Assembly (NCBI GenBank): GCA_019752975.1
Contig: JAIELM010000225.1
Span: 1 to 9,542, forward strand
Source: Undibacterium sp.
Lineage (GTDB): Bacteria; Pseudomonadota; Gammaproteobacteria; Burkholderiales; Burkholderiaceae_D
DNA: 9,542 nt
Reading direction: 5' to 3'
Shown here: positions 5,680-9,542 of the stretch, piece by piece
Numbering within the stretch: the first letter of the stretch is position 1
Layout: every line of letters starts with the position of its first letter
The notes under the pieces: generated by a model
What the model saw: the letters and a program-made list of their open reading frames with translations, nothing else
Database searches by the model: none
What the model was told of the DNA's origin: nothing
Program-made: the position numbers and the translations under genes

Positions 5680-7017
5680 ATGAATTCTTCTAACCAGGTT
5701 CTAGTTCAACGGCTATTTTGGCGCCTACATTTTTGGTCAGGCTTACTCACCGCACCGATCGTTTTATTCGCGGCATTAAGCGGCATACTCTACATTTTTA
5801 CTCCACAAATTGAGAGCATTAAACATGCGCATCTCGACAGAGCCAACACTACAGGTGTTGCTCAAAATTTAGACCAACAAATACAAGCGGCCACAACACA
5901 ATTCAACACCAAAAACCTACGCAGTATTGTCCCCGCCTATCGTGAGAACGAGACTACACAAGTGATTTTTGGTGAGAGCAAAAAAGCTATGCAGGGTACT
6001 GAACACACCCAACACCAAGCGGTAAAAAAAATCACAGAACACAGCACCGATTCACCAACCATCATTGCCTATATAGATCCCGCGAGCGCCACGGTACAAG
6101 GCAGTATTGCAGAAGAAGATCGTTTTAAAAATTGGTCGCGAAAATTGCATTCAACGATGCTGCAAGGCGATGCTTGGCGTTGGATAATTGAACTAGGCGC
6201 AAGCTGGCTACTGATCATGATGATTACCGGAATTTATCTCTGGTGGCCACGTGGTAAAGCAACATGGATTGGGGTGTTATTTTGGGAGCGTGGTAATACC
6301 AGAAACAACTGGCGCTACTTCCACGGCATCACAAGCATCGTGTTAGGACTCATCACACTAACGATAATATTAACCGGACTCACATGGTCAAAATACGCAG
6401 GAGAAAATTTTCGCTCTATGCAAAAAGTGACCGGACAAAACGCACCCCGCGCACCGATGACATTACACTCCACACCGATAGAGGGCGCAGTAGCATTAAG
6501 CCTGCAAGCGATCTATGAAAAAGCGAAACAACAGGTGCCCGATATCCAACTTCAAATCACACCACCTAAGGGAGAAAACGGAGTCTGGCGTATAGAAAAT
6601 TTTGACCGTAGCCAACCCACAAAACGCTTTCAACTCCAACTCGACGCATACAGCGGTGCTGTGTTATATCAAGCAGGCTGGCAACAAATTCCACTCCTAG
6701 CACAAGCGACAGCGGTTGGCATTCCTTTTCACCGCGGCGAGTTTGGCTGGTGGAATCAAGCGCTTTTAGTGTTGGTCGGGCTAGCGGTGATTTTTTCGGT
6801 GATATCGGGTTTTGTGATGTGGTTACAAAGGCGCAAAGCATTGAGTATTTCTGCGCCAAAAATTGAGTCTAAACATGTCCGCGCAGTGCCATGGTGGATG
6901 TGGCTTACTCTACTCGGCTTAGGTTTCGCTTTGCCTGTATTGGGTGTGAGTTTAGGGGTATTAATTTTATTTGAAATGGCATATCTAGTGCGTCGAAGAA
7001 CGATGCATGTAATGTAG
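5680..7017 (+). CDS. PepSY-associated inner-membrane protein (ferrisiderophore-reductase-like)
   Basis: This is a 445-residue membrane protein of the PepSY-TM family. Hydrophobic segments are at about 18-40, 166-189, 214-236, 358-381 and 404-435. Large extracytoplasmic loops lie after the first (about 41-160) and third (about 240-355). His residues occur near membrane edges in typical family motifs: LHFWSG (H17), KLHSTML (H157), YFHGIT (H215) and PFHRGEFG (H351). Some of these are candidate haem ligands. Relatives encoded next to TonB-dependent receptors reduce or release metal from imported chelates in the periplasm. ATG 5680 is chosen because the protein then begins just before the first helix; a GTG at 5629 would start inside the hairpin and add a polar His-rich tail. 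The Shine-Dalgarno is weak (CGAGAA). An insert at about 99-125 carries three His (109, 112, 121) and looks unusual. Confidence 0.88.
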   Translation: MNSSNQVLVQRLFWRLHFWSGLLTAPIVLFAALSGILYIFTPQIESIKHAHLDRANTTGVAQNLDQQIQAATTQFNTKNLRSIVPAYRENETTQVIFGESKKAMQGTEHTQHQAVKKITEHSTDSPTIIAYIDPASATVQGSIAEEDRFKNWSRKLHSTMLQGDAWRWIIELGASWLLIMMITGIYLWWPRGKATWIGVLFWERGNTRNNWRYFHGITSIVLGLITLTIILTGLTWSKYAGENFRSMQKVTGQNAPRAPMTLHSTPIEGAVALSLQAIYEKAKQQVPDIQLQITPPKGENGVWRIENFDRSQPTKRFQLQLDAYSGAVLYQAGWQQIPLLAQATAVGIPFHRGEFGWWNQALLVLVGLAVIFSVISGFVMWLQRRKALSISAPKIESKHVRAVPWWMWLTLLGLGFALPVLGVSLGVLILFEMAYLVRRRTMHVM

Positions 7018-7034
7018 GATACACACCTTCATGT

Positions 7035-7054
7035 AAAGTATGCGTCGTACTTTT
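7035..7054 (+). terminator. Weak terminator-like hairpin after the PepSY gene
   Basis: AAAGTATG and CGTACTTT pair as an 8-bp stem (one G-U) around CGT, beginning 17 nt after the stop, with only a TTTT run at its 3' side. It is A/T-rich and weak. A CGTACT direct repeat (7046-7051, 7055-7060) overlaps it. Confidence 0.35.
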
Positions 7055-7136
7055 CGTACTAATTTCCTGCCATGTTCTTGCTTTTTTGCGAGTCGCTGAT
7101 GGTTAGTCTCGACGATGTAGCTAGGCTTATTTTTTG

Positions 7137-7158
7137 TTATAAGCACTCGTGCTGATAA
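7137..7158. repeat. Interrupted 22-bp palindrome downstream of LysR and PepSY genes
   Basis: TTAT-a-AGCAC-TC-GTGCT-g-ATAA is symmetric apart from one A/G mismatch and the central TC. It sits between two convergent genes and could be a shared weak terminator or a remnant of a repeat element. The rest of the roughly 190-bp gap (7018-7208) holds only short repeats and no supportable gene. Confidence 0.4.
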
Positions 7159-7189
7159 AGTTTTCCTTCTGCGATTTTTCATTGCAGAC

Positions 7190-7202
7190 GGTGTCAGACA
7201 CC
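7190..7202. repeat. GGTGTC-A-GACACC palindrome, REP-like
   Basis: This 13-bp palindrome lies 6 bp from the LysR stop codon. From memory, very similar GGTGYC-n-GRCACC palindromes recur between genes and near REP-associated transposases in Burkholderiales. No transposase is present here, so this may be a stray copy. Confidence 0.35.
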
Positions 7203-7208
7203 AAAGAA

Positions 7209-8120
7209 TCATTGGTCAATTCCTATATATCGCCTCAAGCCTTCCCCCAAAAAATCAAAAGTCGTCCTATACCGCTGGTTCTGTTTCAAATCCTCATGCA
7301 TGACTATCCAAGTCGGAAAGTTGATGCGGAAAGCGGATGGCAGTATGTGCAGCAGGTCGGGGTTGCGTTTGGCCAGTAAATCCTGGCAGATGCCTATGCC
7401 GAAGCCGGCACGTATGGCGGCCAGTTGTGCAATGTTATTGTCTACCCTTAGACTGAATTTTTCTCTTTGTATGAAGGGAAATTTTTCTTGTAATACGCGC
7501 ATGTAGGGCAGCATAGTGTCAAAGCCTATTAGGCTGTGGCTGGTTAGGTCATCTGTGTCTTTAGGAGTGCCATATTTTTCTAGATAGCTGCGGTGGGCAT
7601 ACAGACCTAGACTGATGTCGCCTACGCGTTTGCTCAATAAGACGTCCTGCTTGGGTGCCACCATCCTGACGGCGATATCGGCATCGCGGCTTAATAAATC
7701 CTGGCTTTTATTTGACAGCACCAGTTCTATGCGCAGGTCGGGGTGTGCCTGTTTGAGTTCAGCCAAGATGGCCGGCAGTACTTCTATGCCTATTACATCC
7801 GATGCGGTAATTCGCACAGTGCCGCGCACTTCATGCGCCTCGGCGGCGATGGCCCGCTCCAGCGCGGCGGTGGTGTCTTTCAGATTCTGGGCAAAGGGAC
7901 GTAGGGCCAAGGCGCTTTCTGTGGCGGATAGGCCATGCTGGGAGCGTACGAATAGGGTTACACCCAGCGATTGCTCCAGTGCCTCTATTTGCCGTCCTAT
8001 GGTCGGTTGGGTCATGCCCAGTGCTCTAGCGGCGGCAGATAAAGAGCCTTCTTCCAATACAGCAAGGGCGGCGCGGTAGTGATCCCAGTTGGCAGGATTG
8101 TTGGTGATTTTTTTGGTCAT
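7209..8120 (-). CDS. LysR-family transcriptional regulator
   Basis: This 303-residue regulator has a winged helix-turn-helix at about residues 12-72 (AALAVLEEGSLSAAARALG, then TQPTIGRQIEALEQSLGVTLF and the wing RSQHGLSATESALALRP). A linker helix follows, then the periplasmic-binding-protein-like effector domain from about residue 98 (GTVRITASDVIGIEVLP). The length is typical. ATG 8120 is preferred: an extended -10 (TGG TATACA) ends 7 nt before it, and a longer reading from TTG 8174 would add 18 unrelated residues. The longer start does, however, have an AGGAG about 11 nt upstream, so it is not excluded. The gene is divergent from the SDR-like gene 109 bp away. Family practice suggests that it controls that neighbour and represses itself. 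The effector is unknown. Confidence 0.92.
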   Translation of the reverse strand: MTKKITNNPANWDHYRAALAVLEEGSLSAAARALGMTQPTIGRQIEALEQSLGVTLFVRSQHGLSATESALALRPFAQNLKDTTAALERAIAAEAHEVRGTVRITASDVIGIEVLPAILAELKQAHPDLRIELVLSNKSQDLLSRDADIAVRMVAPKQDVLLSKRVGDISLGLYAHRSYLEKYGTPKDTDDLTSHSLIGFDTMLPYMRVLQEKFPFIQREKFSLRVDNNIAQLAAIRAGFGIGICQDLLAKRNPDLLHILPSAFRINFPTWIVMHEDLKQNQRYRTTFDFLGEGLRRYIGIDQ

Positions 8121-8136
8121 ACATAAATGTATACCA
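8119..8136 (-). promoter_or_regulatory. LysR gene promoter -10 with overlapping palindromic operator
   Basis: On the minus strand TGGTATACA (8136-8128) is an extended -10 (TGn plus 5 of 6). A palindrome ATACAT-AA-ATGTAT (8119-8132) overlaps it and touches the start codon at 8120. A regulator bound there would block its own transcription. The best -35 candidate (TTAGCG, 8155-8150, 16-bp spacer) is poor. Confidence 0.45.
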
Positions 8137-8218
8137 TCTATGAGATTTTCGCTAATTGTGTTTAGTGTCGCCAAGGTGCAAACTTCTCCTACGGTCTACC
8201 AATAATTAACCCTCTGAA

Positions 8219-8232
8219 AAGGAAGCAAAATG
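8219..8232 (+). promoter_or_regulatory. Ribosome binding site of the SDR-like gene
   Basis: AAGGA (8219-8223) lies 6 nt before ATG 8230. This clear Shine-Dalgarno contrasts with the LysR, DUF2946 and receptor genes. No good -35/-10 pair is seen upstream, as expected if transcription needs the LysR activator. Confidence 0.6.
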
Positions 8233-9186
8233 AACACGAATCAAAAAGCGCTGGTGCTGGGTGCAACTGGTGGTGTCGGTGGCGAAGTTGCTCGCTTACT
8301 AGTACAACGTGGCTGGCAAGTCATAGCTTTGACCAGAAATGAAAAGGCCATGAGTGAACAGCCTGACGGTATCAACTGGGTGGCAGGTGACGCCATGAAT
8401 CAACGGCAGGTGATAGATGCTGCGGCGGGTACTTCGCTGATCGTGCATGCGGTCAATCCGCCTGGCTACTTGGACTGGGAAAAACTGGTCTTGCCGATGA
8501 TAGACAACACCATCGTCGCCGCCAGACAAGCCGGTGCACGTGTCCTGCTGCCGGGTACGGTGTACAACTATGGACCTGATGTTTTCCCTGACCTTGATGA
8601 GGCATCGGCACAATTTCCTATCAGTAAAAAAGGCAAAATACGCGCTGAACTGGAGCGCCGTCTAGAAAAAGCTTCACGCAATGGCGTGCCCGCTCTGATC
8701 GTACGTGCGGGTGATTTTTTTGGCCCACGTGTAGCGAATAGTTGGTTTTCACAAGGGTTGGTGACACCAGGTAAAGCAATATCATCCATACAATACCCCG
8801 GTCAGCAGGGCATAGGTCATCAGTGGGCTTACTTGCCGGACGTGGCGGAAACCATGGTCAGGCTAGTGGAACATGCGGATAAATTGAAGAACTTTGAAAC
8901 TTTCCACATGCAAGGCCATTGGGATGCAGATGGGACACAGATTGCCGCTGCGATTGCTCGCGCTGCTGGTAAGCCTGAACTGAAAGCGAGTGGTTTTCCA
9001 TGGATGGTATTGCGTGTTCTCGCCTTGTTTAAACCGACGCTAAAAGAATTGTTCGAGCTGCGTTATCTGTGGAAAACACCGTTGCGCATGCATAACGCCA
9101 AGCTACTCAAGGTCTTAGGTGAGGAGCCACACACGCCACTTGATCGCGCCATACAGGTGACCTTGCAGGGTTTGAAGTGTATCTGA
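8230..9186 (+). CDS. Atypical SDR / NmrA-like NAD(P)-binding protein
   Basis: This 318-residue protein opens with a Rossmann fold: KALVLGATGGVGGEVARLL, with the glycine-rich GATGGVG at residues 11-17, then VIALTRNEKA at the end of the second strand, where an Arg can favour NADP. It continues VAGDAMN, HAVNPPGY and VLLPGTVYNYGP (about 106-116), followed by a RAGDFFGP segment near 159-166, all typical of extended or atypical SDRs (NAD-dependent epimerase/dehydratase family). The usual catalytic Y-x-x-x-K helix start is replaced by ISKKGKIRAELE (131-142), so classical dehydrogenase or epimerase chemistry is doubtful. Tyr112 or Tyr114 could substitute. It may be a reductase of a small carbonyl compound or a redox-sensing protein. 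It is divergently transcribed from a LysR regulator, its likely controller. Confidence 0.88.
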   Translation: MNTNQKALVLGATGGVGGEVARLLVQRGWQVIALTRNEKAMSEQPDGINWVAGDAMNQRQVIDAAAGTSLIVHAVNPPGYLDWEKLVLPMIDNTIVAARQAGARVLLPGTVYNYGPDVFPDLDEASAQFPISKKGKIRAELERRLEKASRNGVPALIVRAGDFFGPRVANSWFSQGLVTPGKAISSIQYPGQQGIGHQWAYLPDVAETMVRLVEHADKLKNFETFHMQGHWDADGTQIAAAIARAAGKPELKASGFPWMVLRVLALFKPTLKELFELRYLWKTPLRMHNAKLLKVLGEEPHTPLDRAIQVTLQGLKCI

Positions 9187-9193
9187 AGTGTAT
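9173..9193 (+). repeat. 11-bp tandem duplication across the SDR-like stop codon
   Basis: TGAAGTGTAT occurs twice (9173-9182 and 9184-9193), one base apart, giving an 11-bp unit. The stop TGA is the first codon of the second copy. A single copy would also read ATT TGA at the same place, so the C-terminus (GLKCI) is unchanged. Confidence 0.7.
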
Positions 9194-9245
9194 TTGAACA
9201 TTTACTCGTATCTGCCATACCTATTGAACCGAGATTTTTCACTAG

Positions 9246-9329
9246 GCGCACCTGCGGTGCTATTTGTGCGCTGACGGCGCATTTTCGGCCATTTTTGTTG
9301 CTCTTCGTTGCCAATAGGTCGCTATTGGC
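9246..9329. repeat. Cluster of three to four inverted repeats downstream of the SDR-like gene
   Basis: GCACC-TGC-GGTGC (9248-9260) is nested in GCGCAC...GTGCGC (9246-9271). TGCGC-TGACG-GCGCA follows (9267-9281), and GCCAATAG-GTCG-CTATTGGC (9310-9329) is an exact 8-bp stem. A T run (9292-9298) lies after the first group, too far for a classical terminator. This may be a compound transcription stop or a repetitive extragenic element. The whole 9187-9415 gap contains no supportable gene. Confidence 0.5.
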
Positions 9330-9415
9330 GCCTCATTCGCAGCAAAACTGTCTCGAAAAGTGCATCCGTCACCATCAAAATCCTAATGAAAATTCTCGGT
9401 TGAAAGGAAAGAATC

Positions 9416-9542
9416 ATGCTGATCAAGAAAATTAGCCCAGCTCTCTTGCTACGAACATGGCCTCTATCCATACAGGTCTGGCAACTGAAAATCGATGATT
9501 GCCTGCTGAAAATAGCAGGCATCATGCAAACATTTGGCGTAT
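9416..9542 (+). CDS. Unrecognised ORF, N-terminal part (runs off the right edge)
   Basis: ATG 9416 has a good Shine-Dalgarno (AAGGA at 9404-9408, 7 nt spacing), and the frame stays open for 42 codons to the edge. The visible peptide (MLIKKISPALLLRTWPL...) mixes basic and hydrophobic residues with two Trp and one Cys, and shows no clear signal peptide or known motif. I do not recognise it. A later in-frame ATG at 9524 is an alternative start. The strong ribosome binding site is the main evidence for a real gene. A hairpin (9495-9525) falls inside the frame. Confidence 0.45.
   Translation, partial: MLIKKISPALLLRTWPLSIQVWQLKIDDCLLKIAGIMQTFGV
9495..9525 (+). repeat. Hairpin near the right edge
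   Basis: TGCCTGCT (9500-9507) pairs exactly with AGCAGGCA (9514-9521) around GAAAAT. After a bulged T9499, ATGA pairs with TCAT, giving 12 bp. If the ORF starts at 9524 this would be a leader hairpin; if it starts at 9416 it is inside the coding region. Confidence 0.5.

Noticed and set aside
6985..7212. 75-codon minus-strand frame rich in Lys/Arg in the LysR-PepSY gap
   Set aside because: It has no Shine-Dalgarno, overlaps the PepSY 3' end and the LysR stop, and has low-complexity basic content. It is probably non-coding, though it could be a remnant.
7615..8079. 154-codon plus-strand frame inside the LysR gene
   Set aside because: It is a long antisense shadow of a clear LysR coding region, with Ser/Arg/Ala-rich composition and no motif.
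8121..8174. LysR start at TTG 8174
   Set aside because: It adds 18 residues not expected before a LysR helix-turn-helix. It is kept as a possibility because an AGGAG lies about 11 nt upstream.
1..9542. CRISPR array, tRNA, rRNA, insertion sequence or phage genes
   Set aside because: No regular spaced repeats, cloverleaf, transposase or phage structural motifs were found on either strand.

Overview
The window looks like chromosome from a Gram-negative bacterium: there is an outer-membrane TonB-dependent receptor, an ECF sigma factor and a PepSY-type inner-membrane protein. Base composition is moderate (about half G+C by eye). The family mix suggests a betaproteobacterium of the Burkholderiales, possibly Oxalobacteraceae such as Undibacterium; that placement is inferred from family resemblance only and is tentative.

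Layout. (1) Positions 1-2610, minus strand: a tight four-gene operon read right to left. It encodes an exported alpha/beta hydrolase, a small three-helix DUF6249-type membrane protein, an ECF sigma factor, and a small single-helix membrane protein that is probably the anti-sigma factor and runs off the left edge. Gaps are 9, 3 and 18 nt. (2) Positions 2611-2842: a divergent control region with two inverted repeats, a direct repeat and a promoter-like sequence. (3) Positions 2843-7017, plus strand: a DUF2946-type exported Cys protein, a TonB-dependent receptor and a PepSY-associated membrane protein, with strong hairpins in both intergenic gaps. This resembles a metal or metallophore uptake set: outer-membrane transport by the receptor, release or reduction by the PepSY protein, and possible metal handling by the CxxC protein. 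The substrate cannot be read from sequence. (4) Positions 7018-7208: a non-coding stretch with short palindromes. (5) Positions 7209-9186: a LysR regulator (minus) divergent from an atypical NAD(P)-binding SDR/NmrA-like protein (plus), a typical regulator-target pair. (6) Positions 9187-9415: intergenic palindromes, then the start of an unrecognised ORF with a good Shine-Dalgarno that leaves the right edge.

There is no rRNA, tRNA, CRISPR array, insertion sequence or phage gene that I can support. The most interesting observations are three genes (DUF2946, receptor, LysR) with no Shine-Dalgarno whose start codons sit 7-13 nt after a promoter-like -10 box, suggesting leaderless or near-leaderless mRNAs; a near-perfect Shine-Dalgarno serving an out-of-frame ORF just before the DUF2946 gene; a 22-bp perfect palindrome between the DUF2946 and receptor genes; and a His-bearing extracytoplasmic insert in the PepSY protein.
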